From: Alcanivorax sp. 1008
Lineage (GTDB): Bacteria; Pseudomonadota; Gammaproteobacteria; Pseudomonadales; Alcanivoracaceae
Direction: 5' to 3'
Length of the DNA: 64,000 nucleotides
NCBI RefSeq assembly: GCF_020667895.1
Contig: NZ_JAFMPS010000002.1
Coordinates: 263,131 to 327,130 of the forward strand
Position 1 is the stretch's first letter, and the number at the start of each line of letters is the position of its first letter. This document shows positions 52,120 through 59,993 of the stretch, piece by piece. The notes under the pieces were generated by a model that saw only the letters and a list, made by a program, of their open reading frames with translations, had not been told where the DNA came from and did not search any database. Position numbers and translations under genes: made by a program.

Positions 52120-52497
52120 ATGACCTTGCTCTGGGTAATGACCGGCAGCGCTCTGGGCGCCATGACGCGACTGTGGCTGGTTAATCAGGTGCAGCGTTTG
52201 CTGCCATCCAGCTTTCCCTGGGGCACATTGGTGGTTAACGCTAGCGGAGCGCTGGCCATCGGACTGCTAGCCGGTGGCATGGTGGACTGGTTAACCCCAC
52301 AACATACTTCCGGCTGGGCGCTACTGGTAGTTGGCATGCTTGGCAGCTACACCACGGTATCCTCATTCAGCTTACAGACCCTGGCCCTTTGGCAGGCCAA
52401 TCAGTGGGGGCGTGCGGCCATCAATGTGCTGGCTTCGTTGGCCCTGTGTCTGATTGCTGCAGCGCTTGGACTGACTTTGGCGACCACGCTGTCATGA
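52120..52497 (+). CDS. crcB: CrcB/Fluc fluoride channel subunit 1
   Basis: A 125-residue, four-helix membrane protein. Fluc motifs: GSALGAMTRLWL near the start, WGTLVVNASGALAIGLLAG (the conserved Asn), and GSYTTVSSFSLQT (the TTFSTF-like box). Its stop overlaps the start of a second crcB, so the pair probably makes a heterodimeric (antiparallel) channel exporting fluoride. No RBS of note; the ~150-base upstream gap contains no convincing fluoride riboswitch. Confidence 0.88.
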   Translation: MTLLWVMTGSALGAMTRLWLVNQVQRLLPSSFPWGTLVVNASGALAIGLLAGGMVDWLTPQHTSGWALLVVGMLGSYTTVSSFSLQTLALWQANQWGRAAINVLASLALCLIAAALGLTLATTLS

Positions 52498-52895
52498 GTA
52501 GCCCGTCCGGCACTCCACTCTGGCGCCTGTACTTGTTGGTCGCAGTCGGCGGTGCGCTGGGGGGTGGCAGTCGCTACTTGCTCGGGCTGGCTCTGGCCGG
52601 TGCTGATTTGCCCTGGCCCACTTTAGTCGCCAATGTTATCGGCTCCCTGCTGATCGGCTTTTATAGCGCCCTGCCCGCAACCCATTTCTGGACCCGTGGC
52701 GGCATGCATCTTTTTGTTACGGCGGGCATCTGCGGAGGCTTCACTACCTTTTCTGTGTTCAGCCTGGAAATGGTGATGATGTTTCAGCAACAGCAATGGC
52801 TATATGGTGTCGGCTGGCTAATGCTGTCAGTGACTTTGTGGCTCGGCGCAGTGACGCTTGGCTATCTTTCCGGCAAACGACTTGCAGCTTCTTGA
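52494..52895 (+). CDS. crcB: CrcB/Fluc fluoride channel subunit 2
   Basis: A 133-residue, four-helix partner of the preceding gene. VAVGGALGGGSRYLLGLAL, WPTLVANVIGSLLIGFY and the canonical GFTTFSVFSLE phenylalanine box are present. ATG 52494 shares ATGA with the upstream stop. Tandem crcB genes are seen in organisms whose subunits insert in opposite orientations. Followed 13 bases later by the dNTPase gene. Confidence 0.9.
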   Translation: MSSPSGTPLWRLYLLVAVGGALGGGSRYLLGLALAGADLPWPTLVANVIGSLLIGFYSALPATHFWTRGGMHLFVTAGICGGFTTFSVFSLEMVMMFQQQQWLYGVGWLMLSVTLWLGAVTLGYLSGKRLAAS

Positions 52896-52908
52896 GTGCG
52901 GAGAAAAG

Positions 52909-54264
52909 ATGGATTGGGCAACGCTTCTCAACAAACGTCGATTAGGTCAGCGAAGCTCGAAAGATGAGTCCGGTCGCACTGCCTTTCTGCGCGACCACGA
53001 TAAGATCATTTTCTCCGGCGCGTTCCGGCGGCTGGCAAGAAAAACCCAGGTGCATCCACTGGCTACCAATGATCATGTCCACAACCGGCTTACCCACTCT
53101 CTGGAGGTGTCCTGTGTGGGCAGAACGCTTGGCATTCAGGTGGGTCAGCGGTTAGCTAAACAGGGGCTTCTGCCGCCACAGGTTGACGCCGCGGACCTGG
53201 GCGATATTGTCCAGTCCGCCTGTCTGGCACACGATATTGGCAACCCGCCCTTTGGTCACACCGGCGAGCGAGCAATCCGTGCCTGGTTTCGACATCAGGG
53301 CAGCCAATGGCTGGACCTGGTTGAGCCGTGCCAACGCAACGATCTCTCGCTATTCGAGGGCAACGCCGAGGGTTTCCGCATTCTGACCAAGTCGGAATAT
53401 CACCAGTATGACGATGGCATGCGGCTCACCTATGCGACGCTGGCCACGTTCTTGAAATATCCGTGGCTGTCTTCCACCTGTGACGACAGCGACTGCCCAC
53501 GCCCGGGAAAATACAGCGCATTTGTCGCGGACAGCGCCGCCTTTGAGGAGACCTGTCAGGCCACTGGACTGATAAAGCTGGGGCCGATGCACTATGTGCG
53601 CCACCCGCTGGCCTATCTGGTGGAGGCCGCAGACGATTTTTGCTACGCCATTATCGACCTGGAAGATGGGCTGGAAATGGACCTGCTGCACTGGGATGAG
53701 GTACATGCACTGCTTGCACCCGCATTCCCGGATAGCGATGAAGTGCGCGCGCTGTTGCAATCCGATATGCGTGTCGGCCGCAAGGCTGCACTACTACGCG
53801 GCAAAATTATCGAACGTTTTATCGAAGCTGGCATAGAAGCCTTTATGGCCAATCACGACAAACTTCTCGCCGGCACTTTGCAAGGCGACCTGATTTCTCA
53901 TTGCGAACCAGCGGTGCGCGATGTGGTTGAAAACGCCAAGCAACTGGCCAAAACGAAAGTGTTTGAACACCCGCGAAAGATAGAACTGGAGATTGGCGCC
54001 TTTGAAGTGATCGGCACACTACTTAACGGCCTGATCGAAGCCGCGGTGTCCCATGCACGCCATGACGAATCGAACTATCGGCACCAACGCATCATCGATC
54101 TGATCGGTCGCCACAGCTTTCCACCTGAACTGAATGCGCTTGATGAGCAGCAACGCATCTATCAATGCATTATGCGGGCGGTGGACTTTCTCTCTGGCAT
54201 GACGGACAACTATGCTACCTATCTGGCAAAGCAGTTTGCCGGCATGGCCGAGACGCGTTACTGA
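52909..54264 (+). CDS. dgt: HD-domain deoxynucleotide triphosphohydrolase (dGTPase-like)
   Basis: A 451-residue HD-domain dNTPase. The N-terminal FSGAFRRLARKTQVHPL motif and the metal-binding HD sequence (LTHSLEVSCVGRTLG then CLAHDIGNPPFGHTGERA) match the bacterial dGTPase family that hydrolyses dNTPs to nucleosides and tripolyphosphate. It is of the shorter ~450-residue type, often called dGTPase-like, so nucleotide preference is open. ATG 52909 has GCGGAG upstream. Confidence 0.9.
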   Translation: MDWATLLNKRRLGQRSSKDESGRTAFLRDHDKIIFSGAFRRLARKTQVHPLATNDHVHNRLTHSLEVSCVGRTLGIQVGQRLAKQGLLPPQVDAADLGDIVQSACLAHDIGNPPFGHTGERAIRAWFRHQGSQWLDLVEPCQRNDLSLFEGNAEGFRILTKSEYHQYDDGMRLTYATLATFLKYPWLSSTCDDSDCPRPGKYSAFVADSAAFEETCQATGLIKLGPMHYVRHPLAYLVEAADDFCYAIIDLEDGLEMDLLHWDEVHALLAPAFPDSDEVRALLQSDMRVGRKAALLRGKIIERFIEAGIEAFMANHDKLLAGTLQGDLISHCEPAVRDVVENAKQLAKTKVFEHPRKIELEIGAFEVIGTLLNGLIEAAVSHARHDESNYRHQRIIDLIGRHSFPPELNALDEQQRIYQCIMRAVDFLSGMTDNYATYLAKQFAGMAETRY

Positions 54265-54684
54265 TTAGCACAGATCGCGCTGGCGCCCCTGTACCGCTTC
54301 CACACCGGCAAAGCCATTTCGTGACAGAGGCCGCAGGGTTCGGCGACGCCAGTTACCCCCCGGCAAAAACCGGGACTGTGGTGGAGGGTTGCTCTGGTAA
54401 TAGATCCACGCGGGACCAAAACGGGTTGGCTCGCGACGGCGATGGTAGAAGCGCGGATACTCCTCCAGAATATCCAGACGGCGCAGATGCGCATCGGTGA
54501 GACGAAATACTTCACCAAGAACCTGTGTCCGCCCACTTGGACAAATCACCGGATAAGCACCTAACGACCACAGTGAGAATCGCGGAGCCGTGACAGCACC
54601 GCCAATAAATTTTGCACCACGCATCCAGTGATGGTTTCGCTCTCCTCGCATCAACGTACCGTAAACAAAAACCTGAGTAGCCAT
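54265..54684 (-). CDS. Gamma-glutamylcyclotransferase-like (AIG2) protein
   Basis: A 139-residue GGCT-fold protein. The VFVYGTLMRGERNHHWM loop is the substrate-binding motif and the Glu in LDILEEYPRFYHR is the presumed catalytic base, followed by AWIYY. It would cyclise gamma-glutamyl groups or a related amine. The last 25 residues (Arg-rich, RTLRPLSRNG) are not typical. It ends back to back with dgt, with no spacer. Confidence 0.82.
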   Translation of the reverse strand: MATQVFVYGTLMRGERNHHWMRGAKFIGGAVTAPRFSLWSLGAYPVICPSGRTQVLGEVFRLTDAHLRRLDILEEYPRFYHRRREPTRFGPAWIYYQSNPPPQSRFLPGGNWRRRTLRPLSRNGFAGVEAVQGRQRDLC

Positions 54685-54699
54685 ATGAGCGATGTTGTC

Positions 54700-55731
54700 T
54701 CAAGCGAGCCGGCTGCGGTAGTCCGAAGGGGTGGTGCCTGTCCAGACCCGAAAGCGGCGCTGGAAAGCTCGCACATCGGCAAAGCCCAAGCGCGTCGCAA
54801 TGGCCTGCACATTCATCTCAGGATCGGCCAGATATTCACGGGCCAGCTGTGCGCGCATGCTATCCAGCAGTTTCTGCCAGGTCAGATCCACTTCCGCCAG
54901 TCGACGATCAAGCGTCCGCACAGATATATTCAAGCGCTCGGCGACGGTCTCACGACGCGGCGAACGTACCACCATAAGGTCGCGCACCTGACGTTTAACT
55001 TGCGCCAACCAGGTCTGACTTTGTTGCTGCTCCGCCAGCTGTTTCCGGGCCAGCTCCTCCGCCACGCGCAACTGTTCCGGGTCATGAATATTCAGTGACG
55101 CATCAAGAAGCAGTGGCCCCATATCAATCTGGTTGGAAGAGGCGGAAAAACGCACCGGGCAGCCATACAGTTCTTCCATGGCCTTACGCACTTCCGCGGA
55201 AGGCGCCGGGTACTCCAGCGTTACAAGGCGCGCACCGAGGTTATTGCCGCCACTGATAAATCGCCACATATGCGCCAATAGTGCGAATACATTGTCGATT
55301 ACATGACGACGCATAACCGGGTTCTGATGCACCATAGTCCAGGTAAACAGCATGCCGTCGTCTTTTTCGCTAGCCTCAAACCCTTCCACATTCCCTGCCG
55401 CCAGCGCCTGATAGCGCAGCCCCATAACAATCGCCTCCCGACCATTGGCGGCACTAAATCCCAACGCCGGCAGGGCACCATAGATTGCTGGCATCACCTG
55501 ATGGCCAATATGAAAACCAAGCTGCTCGTCACCACTTTGCAAGGCAAGCTGGAGCAGAAAACTTTCATATTGGCGCTGCGGAATGCGCTGCGCCGGCTGC
55601 ACGGACAAAACCGGATCAAGGCCGCAGGCGAGCAAAATTTCCTTTGCCGGCAAGCCAAGCCTCTCCGCTCCATAGACATACTGGGCAAGGCCTAGACCTG
55701 TCATGTAATGCTCTGCGGCAGAATCACTCAT
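54700..55731 (-). CDS. AraC-family regulator
   Basis: A 343-residue regulator with a VirS/OruR-type N-terminal domain (LPAKEILLACGLDPVLSVQPAQRIP, SGDEQLGFHIGHQVMPAIYGALPALGFSA) and a C-terminal AraC DNA-binding domain (TVAERLNISVRTLDRRLAEVDLTWQKLL, IATRLGFADVRAFQRRFRVWTGTTPSDYRS). ATG 55731 is preferred because AGGA is six bases upstream. It sits between GGCT and EEP genes with short gaps, all on the minus strand. Targets unknown. Confidence 0.87.
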   Translation of the reverse strand: MSDSAAEHYMTGLGLAQYVYGAERLGLPAKEILLACGLDPVLSVQPAQRIPQRQYESFLLQLALQSGDEQLGFHIGHQVMPAIYGALPALGFSAANGREAIVMGLRYQALAAGNVEGFEASEKDDGMLFTWTMVHQNPVMRRHVIDNVFALLAHMWRFISGGNNLGARLVTLEYPAPSAEVRKAMEELYGCPVRFSASSNQIDMGPLLLDASLNIHDPEQLRVAEELARKQLAEQQQSQTWLAQVKRQVRDLMVVRSPRRETVAERLNISVRTLDRRLAEVDLTWQKLLDSMRAQLAREYLADPEMNVQAIATRLGFADVRAFQRRFRVWTGTTPSDYRSRLA

Positions 55732-55746
55732 AGTCATTCCTGTGGG

Positions 55747-56652
55747 TCAGTCATGGCGCGGCAGTGCACGGGGAGCATGGCGGGCAGCCTCAAGCATGTC
55801 TGCAGGCAACAGGATTTCGGTGGCCACCGGCAGATGATCCGATAATCGACAATCGGTTAACACTTCCCGGTTCGCCACAGTCAATGACGGCGATAACAGA
55901 ATATGATCAATATGCCGATCCGGCGCCCAGCTGGGATAGGTCATCAAAGGATCATCTGGCATAACCAGATCCAGCTCAGCCAGAGGCGAACGCTCCAGCT
56001 GCTCGGGCAAACAATTAAAGTCCCCCATTATGATCACATGCTGGTATTTCTTGAGCAGTCGCGACAGATAGGCCAGCTGGGCGTTGCGATACTTTTCACC
56101 CAGAGCCAGATGCACGCCAACCATAATCAGCGGATTATCCGGATGACCGTAACGAGCAATAATAGCACCGCGGCCTGGCAACCCGGGCAGGCGATGATCT
56201 TCAATATGATAGGGGACAAAACGACTGAGCAGACCGTTACTGAACTGACCAAGGCGGCCAAGGTTTCTGTTCAGCTGCTGATGCCAAAACGGAAAGTCCG
56301 CTTTGGTTGCCATATGCACCAGTTGGTTAAGATTGCGCGATCTTAAACTACCGCCATCTACTTCCTGCAGAGCGACTACATCATAGCTCTGAACAATTTC
56401 CGCGATACGCTCAATATTTTCCACACTACGCGGGTGGGCAACAAAGTGCTTCCAACTGCCAGTGATGTAGTCACCAAAGGCCTGGGTGCCAATTCCAGCC
56501 TGAACGTTAAAACTTAGTAGCTTGAGACTCTCATCAGGTAGCGTCACCACGCTCGGTCTGCGCTGACGCTTCATGCCCTCGCGAACAAACGAAAAACCCG
56601 CTGGGCGGGTTTTCCATTCTGCATAGGCAAGACGGGCCCGATCAATCAGCAT
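55747..56652 (-). CDS. Endonuclease/exonuclease/phosphatase (EEP) family protein
   Basis: A 301-residue EEP-fold hydrolase. Metal and catalytic residues are in LLSFNVQAG (Asn), VVALQEVDGG (Glu), IIMGDFNC (Asp/Asn), IDHILLS and SDHLPV (Asp/His). No signal peptide is obvious, although a basic N-terminus precedes. It may act on phosphodiesters or phospholipids. It starts nine bases after the dsbA stop, an order found in pseudomonads. Confidence 0.87.
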   Translation of the reverse strand: MLIDRARLAYAEWKTRPAGFSFVREGMKRQRRPSVVTLPDESLKLLSFNVQAGIGTQAFGDYITGSWKHFVAHPRSVENIERIAEIVQSYDVVALQEVDGGSLRSRNLNQLVHMATKADFPFWHQQLNRNLGRLGQFSNGLLSRFVPYHIEDHRLPGLPGRGAIIARYGHPDNPLIMVGVHLALGEKYRNAQLAYLSRLLKKYQHVIIMGDFNCLPEQLERSPLAELDLVMPDDPLMTYPSWAPDRHIDHILLSPSLTVANREVLTDCRLSDHLPVATEILLPADMLEAARHAPRALPRHD

Positions 56653-56661
56653 AAGCTGCTA

Positions 56662-57309
56662 TCAGCCACCACGCGCTTTACGCTCTTTTTCCACCAAAAA
56701 CTCTATCACCCCGAAAAGCTCATCATGGGTTTTCAGGTTTTGGCGCAGGACCACGTACTTACCGTTAACAGTAAACGCGGGCACACCGGTGATTTTCGAC
56801 TCACGGGATACCGCATCAGCCTGACGAATCCGGGTAGACACGCCAAAAGATGCATAAAGCTCGTTAAACTCCTTGGGCTCGACACCGTACTTACGGAAGA
56901 AGTTGGTCAGTGCCGGAACCGTGAAAAGCGGCTCGCGATGCTTGTGAATGGCATCAAAGATCGGCTTGTGTATCTGATCAAAAATACCTTTGCTCTGGGC
57001 AACGTAGAAAGCTCGCGCCAAAGGCTCGGCACCATTAATAAACAGCACCGGGCTGCGCACAAAGTTAACGTCATCAGGCTTGCCAACCAGCCACTGCTCT
57101 ACCAGAGCCTCGGTGTCATAACAGTGCGGGCAGCCATAAAAGAAGAATTCGCGAACTTCGATCTTGGATGGATCATCCACTGCCACAGGCTTTTCCAGAA
57201 CGCGGTAGTGCGTATCCACAGCGAAACTGGCATGGTCTGTCTCAGCGCAGGCACTGACCGAGACGGCGAGGCCAAAGGCGGCCAGTAAAGTTAACATATG
57301 ACGACGCAT
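56662..57309 (-). CDS. dsbA: DsbA-family thiol:disulfide oxidoreductase, probable lipoprotein
   Basis: A 215-residue periplasmic thioredoxin-fold protein with CPHC at Cys60-Cys63 (EFFFYGCPHCYDTE) and the cis-Pro loop GVPAF, introducing disulfides into exported proteins. The N-terminus has the lipobox VSAC (Cys21), so it may be membrane-anchored, unlike the soluble E. coli DsbA. AGGAG precedes ATG 57309. Downstream EEP gene follows within nine bases; the cytochrome genes lie beyond a terminator upstream. Confidence 0.93.
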   Translation of the reverse strand: MRRHMLTLLAAFGLAVSVSACAETDHASFAVDTHYRVLEKPVAVDDPSKIEVREFFFYGCPHCYDTEALVEQWLVGKPDDVNFVRSPVLFINGAEPLARAFYVAQSKGIFDQIHKPIFDAIHKHREPLFTVPALTNFFRKYGVEPKEFNELYASFGVSTRIRQADAVSRESKITGVPAFTVNGKYVVLRQNLKTHDELFGVIEFLVEKERKARGG

Positions 57310-57424
57310 TGCATTCTCCTGATAAAAGCACCGGGCATAACGGCCCAAGTCTGATCGGACAGGGCCTGCCTTGAAAATATCCCGCCAGTGGGACCGATTT
57401 CTCTCTTTTTTACCGAAATAAAAC

Positions 57425-57453
57425 AAAAAAGGCAGCCTCTGGCTGCCTTTTTT
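57425..57453. terminator. Strong bidirectional terminator
   Basis: A 13-bp stem, AAAAAAGGCAGCC (57425-57437) with GGCTGCCTTTTTT (57441-57453), around TCT. It ends the cytochrome c operon and separates it from dsbA. The rest of the 161-base gap shows the dsbA ribosome-binding site only. Confidence 0.9.
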
Positions 57454-57470
57454 GTTACTACAACACAGCT

Positions 57471-58118
57471 TTACTGGCTCAAGCCAGAGATATAACTGGC
57501 TACCGCACGAATTTCTGCGTCAGACATCTTTGCGCTCACGGCTTGCATCATGCCCAGACCTTCACCGTCAGTGTCGTTATGACGGTACACCGGCGCACCA
57601 ATGTCCTTGCGACCAGAAGCACGGAAGGCGCGCAATTGCGCTTCAGTGTAGCTGGCATGCTGGCCGGCCAGCGCCGGAAAGCCAGCCGCCTCAACACCCT
57701 GACCTGCCGGGCCATGGCAGCCGGCACAGGCCGCCACGCCAGTTTCAGCATTGCCTCCGCGGAACAACCTCTCGCCCTGCTCAACCAACTCTGCCTTGGC
57801 GCTACCACCCTTGATGGTTTTGCTGGCATAGAACGCTGCCAGATCAGCCATATCCTGCTCCGACAGGCCCGCAGCCTGACCCTGCATGATGGGGTTCTGA
57901 CGAGCGCCACTCTTGTAGTCCATCAACTGCTTGGTCAGGTACTTTTCGCCCTGACCGGCCAGCGACGGAAAATCACCGCCGGCACTGTTGCCGTCCTGAC
58001 CATGACAAGCCGCGCAAACAGCGGCTTTTTTCTCACCGGCTGCAGCGTCACCCGCTGCCATGGCCGGTGCTGCCAGAGCGGCAGCGAACACTACTACTGC
58101 AAATTTAAGCTTGTTCAT
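57471..58118 (-). CDS. Diheme cytochrome c4
   Basis: A 215-residue periplasmic protein with a Sec signal (MAAGDAA at the cleavage site) and two heme-binding motifs, C35-AAC38-H39 and C131-AGC134-H135. The duplicated halves each carry a methionine ligand region (NPIMQG; LGMMQAV), the cytochrome c4 layout. It shuttles electrons to terminal oxidases. ATG 58118 is used because AAGGA is six bases upstream. It follows the cytochrome c5 gene by nine bases. Confidence 0.93.
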   Translation of the reverse strand: MNKLKFAVVVFAAALAAPAMAAGDAAAGEKKAAVCAACHGQDGNSAGGDFPSLAGQGEKYLTKQLMDYKSGARQNPIMQGQAAGLSEQDMADLAAFYASKTIKGGSAKAELVEQGERLFRGGNAETGVAACAGCHGPAGQGVEAAGFPALAGQHASYTEAQLRAFRASGRKDIGAPVYRHNDTDGEGLGMMQAVSAKMSDAEIRAVASYISGLSQ

Positions 58119-58127
58119 CATCAATCC

Positions 58128-58412
58128 TTACTTCGACATGTATTCGATCAGGGCTTTGAAATCTTCGTCCGTGCAGCTATTGCACATGCCCTTCGGCGGC
58201 ATGGCACCAATACCAGACTTGGAGCTCTGCAGCAGGGCGTCCATTCCTTTTTCCAGACGCGGCGCCCAGGCGGCCTTGTCACCAGTTTTCGGGGCACCAG
58301 CGGCGCCGGTGGAGTGGCAGAAGGTGCAGCTGGCCTTGTAGTTGTCCTCAACACTGGCAGATGCCGTCATGGCGAGGCCGGAAAGCATTAGGGTAAGCAT
58401 CAATTTGCGCAT
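58128..58412 (-). CDS. Monoheme cytochrome c5-like protein
   Basis: A 94-residue periplasmic cytochrome with a signal peptide (residues 1-20), heme motif C29-TFC32-H33 and the cytochrome c5 disulfide pair C77/C80 next to MPPKGMC, where Met71 is the likely axial ligand. It pairs with cytochrome c4, and both lie upstream of dsbA as in pseudomonads. Confidence 0.92.
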   Translation of the reverse strand: MRKLMLTLMLSGLAMTASASVEDNYKASCTFCHSTGAAGAPKTGDKAAWAPRLEKGMDALLQSSKSGIGAMPPKGMCNSCTDEDFKALIEYMSK

Positions 58413-58563
58413 GGTAGGTCTCCGGGGACACCATCAGGCGGTGTCGGGCAAAAGGAGTTTGCGTATAGTCTTGGCTTTCGGTAGAAAGCCGGGACGCAGG
58501 CCGGCGGGGATTATATACCAGCCCCAGCGGCTGGCATACCCGTAATCAACGCAAGGATTTCCC

Positions 58564-59214
58564 GTGTCCGCACCCGCCAAAATGCACCCGGTCGAGCAGA
58601 TACTACGCCAGATCCGGTTCGACAAGAGCGCCCAGAAGCTGGCCCAGTGCCCCCCTGACGAGGGTCTGGAGATAGCTTTTGCCGGCCGCTCCAACGCCGG
58701 AAAGTCCAGCGCCATTAACCGTTTGTGCGGGCAAAAGAGCCTGGCTCGGACCTCAAAGACACCGGGGCGCACCCAACTGCTCAACTTTTTTGCCGTGGAT
58801 GAAGGGCGGCGCATCGTCGATTTGCCTGGCTATGGCTACGCCAAGGTAGATCGCAGCACCCGTGACGCCTGGCAAAAGGAGATTGATGGCTATCTTTCCG
58901 GCCGTGAATGCCTCAAGGGACTGATTCTATTGATGGATGTGCGGCACCCACTGAAGGATTTCGACCAGATGATCATCCAGTGGGCAGCCCAGGCGAATAT
59001 GCCGCTGCACCTGTTGCTCACCAAAGCCGACAAGCTTAGCTACGGCGTGGCCAAGAACACTCTGCTGAAGACCGCCAAACAGCTAACCGGCCACCGCGCA
59101 CCGCTGACACTGCAGCTGTTCTCCTCCACCAACGGTCTGGGCTGTGAGGAGGCGTGGAACAAGATTGGTGAATGGCTCGATCTACCTGCCCCCGCCATCA
59201 CTTCGGAAGCATAA
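58564..59214 (+). CDS. engB: Ribosome biogenesis GTPase YsxC/EngB
   Basis: A 216-residue TRAFAC GTPase needed for 50S subunit assembly. G1 is GRSNAGKSS at 41-49, the switch region has TPGRTQLLNFF, G3 is DLPGYGYA, G4 is TKAD. The start is GTG with AAGGA six bases upstream. The 150-base divergent gap to cytochrome c5 shows no distinctive element. The stop overlaps, on the opposite strand, the terminator of a candidate small RNA. Confidence 0.95.
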   Translation: MSAPAKMHPVEQILRQIRFDKSAQKLAQCPPDEGLEIAFAGRSNAGKSSAINRLCGQKSLARTSKTPGRTQLLNFFAVDEGRRIVDLPGYGYAKVDRSTRDAWQKEIDGYLSGRECLKGLILLMDVRHPLKDFDQMIIQWAAQANMPLHLLLTKADKLSYGVAKNTLLKTAKQLTGHRAPLTLQLFSSTNGLGCEEAWNKIGEWLDLPAPAITSEA

Positions 59215-59352
59215 AAAAACCCCCGGCAGCAATCGGGGGGGATGGGCTGCCGAGGGTGCTTGCTGCGACGGCCTTTGGGGGAAGACCGACGCCGTTCCAA
59301 GAGACTGCAGACCAGCGGGATCGGGGGATCGGGGGTTACCAGCCTGCAGTCA
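59213..59352 (-). ncRNA. Candidate Hfq-type small RNA beside engB
   Basis: A 140-base transcript is predicted from about 59352 to the T run at 59219-59213. A perfect 8-bp stem (GACTGCAG at 59351-59344 with CTGCAGTC at 59310-59303) stands at the 5' end and encloses two CCCCCGAT repeats, which look like exposed C-rich seeds. A TCTTCCCCC patch follows, and a CCCCCG-CGGGGG terminator stem ends in seven Ts. The promoter is sigma-E/AlgU-like. Spot 42 and ErsA occupy the same engB-side position in enterics and Pseudomonas. No homology is claimed. Not seen experimentally. Confidence 0.6.
59220..59239 (-). terminator. Rho-independent terminator of the small RNA and mrp operon
   Basis: A CCCCCG/CGGGGG stem read on the minus strand with an 8-base loop, followed by seven Ts (59219-59213). 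On the plus strand there is no T tract, so it does not terminate engB well. Confidence 0.75.
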
Positions 59353-59357
59353 CCAGC

Positions 59358-59384
59358 TACGACCGGGCTGTTTTGAAAAAGTTC
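59358..59384 (-). promoter_or_regulatory. Sigma-E/AlgU-like promoter for the small RNA
   Basis: GAACTT (59384-59379) and TCGTA (59362-59358) are separated by exactly 16 bases, matching the GAACTT-N16-TCTGA pattern. The -35 overlaps the mnhG stop codon (TGAACTT). Confidence 0.6.
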
Positions 59385-59715
59385 ACTGCTGCCATGGCTC
59401 GCCACGAGTGGATTGCACTTTTTTTTCCTGCCGGTGCATGGCGGTCTTGGCCAGCAGGTGGGCAGACACCGGTGCGGTAATAAACAGGAACAGCGTAATC
59501 AGCACTTCGTGGACGCTAAGCACGCCGGTCTGGGCGGTAAAAAACACCAGCGACGCGAGGATAATACCGCCCACACCCAGGGTCGTGGCCTTGGTGGGCC
59601 CGTGCAAACGGGTATAAACATCCTGCAAACGCACCAGACCGATGGAACCCACCAGGGTAAACCCCGCGCCGATCAATATCAGTGCCGCCACCAACCCCTC
59701 TACCCAGACAGACAT
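59383..59715 (-). CDS. mnhG: Mrp/Mnh antiporter subunit G
   Basis: A 110-residue three-helix membrane protein. GIGFTLVGSIGLVRLQDVYTRLHGPTKATTLG is the MnhG/PhaG signature (seen here as GAGFTLVGSIGLVRLQDVY). It is the last gene of the Na+(K+)/H+ antiporter operon. The C-terminal ~20 residues are hydrophilic. Eight bases after the mnhF start region in the same operon; a small RNA promoter overlaps its stop. Confidence 0.93.
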   Translation of the reverse strand: MSVWVEGLVAALILIGAGFTLVGSIGLVRLQDVYTRLHGPTKATTLGVGGIILASLVFFTAQTGVLSVHEVLITLFLFITAPVSAHLLAKTAMHRQEKKVQSTRGEPWQQ

Positions 59716-59723
59716 GACCGCTC

Positions 59724-59993
59724 CTATTCGATGATATCGCCACGCAGCAGGTATTTAGCCACCGCCACGGTGCTGACAAAGCCAATCAGCGCGATCAACA
59801 GCGCTGCCTCGAAATACATACTGGTGCCCAGGTAAATACCAAACAGCACAATCAAAGCGATGCTGTTGATATACAGGGTGTCCAGCGCCAATACCCGGTC
59901 AGTCAAACTTGGCCCAACCAGCACTCGCCAACTACCCAGTAGCATGGCGATGCCAACCATCACAAAGGCCGCGTTCAAGGCGAAGCTCAACAT
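59724..59993 (-). CDS. mnhF: Mrp/Mnh antiporter subunit F
   Basis: An 89-residue three-helix membrane protein with the MrpF pattern RVLVGPSLTDRVLALDTLYINSIALIVLFGIYLG. It overlaps mnhE by seven bases. Required for assembly of the cation/proton antiporter. Confidence 0.93.
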   Translation of the reverse strand: MLSFALNAAFVMVGIAMLLGSWRVLVGPSLTDRVLALDTLYINSIALIVLFGIYLGTSMYFEAALLIALIGFVSTVAVAKYLLRGDIIE

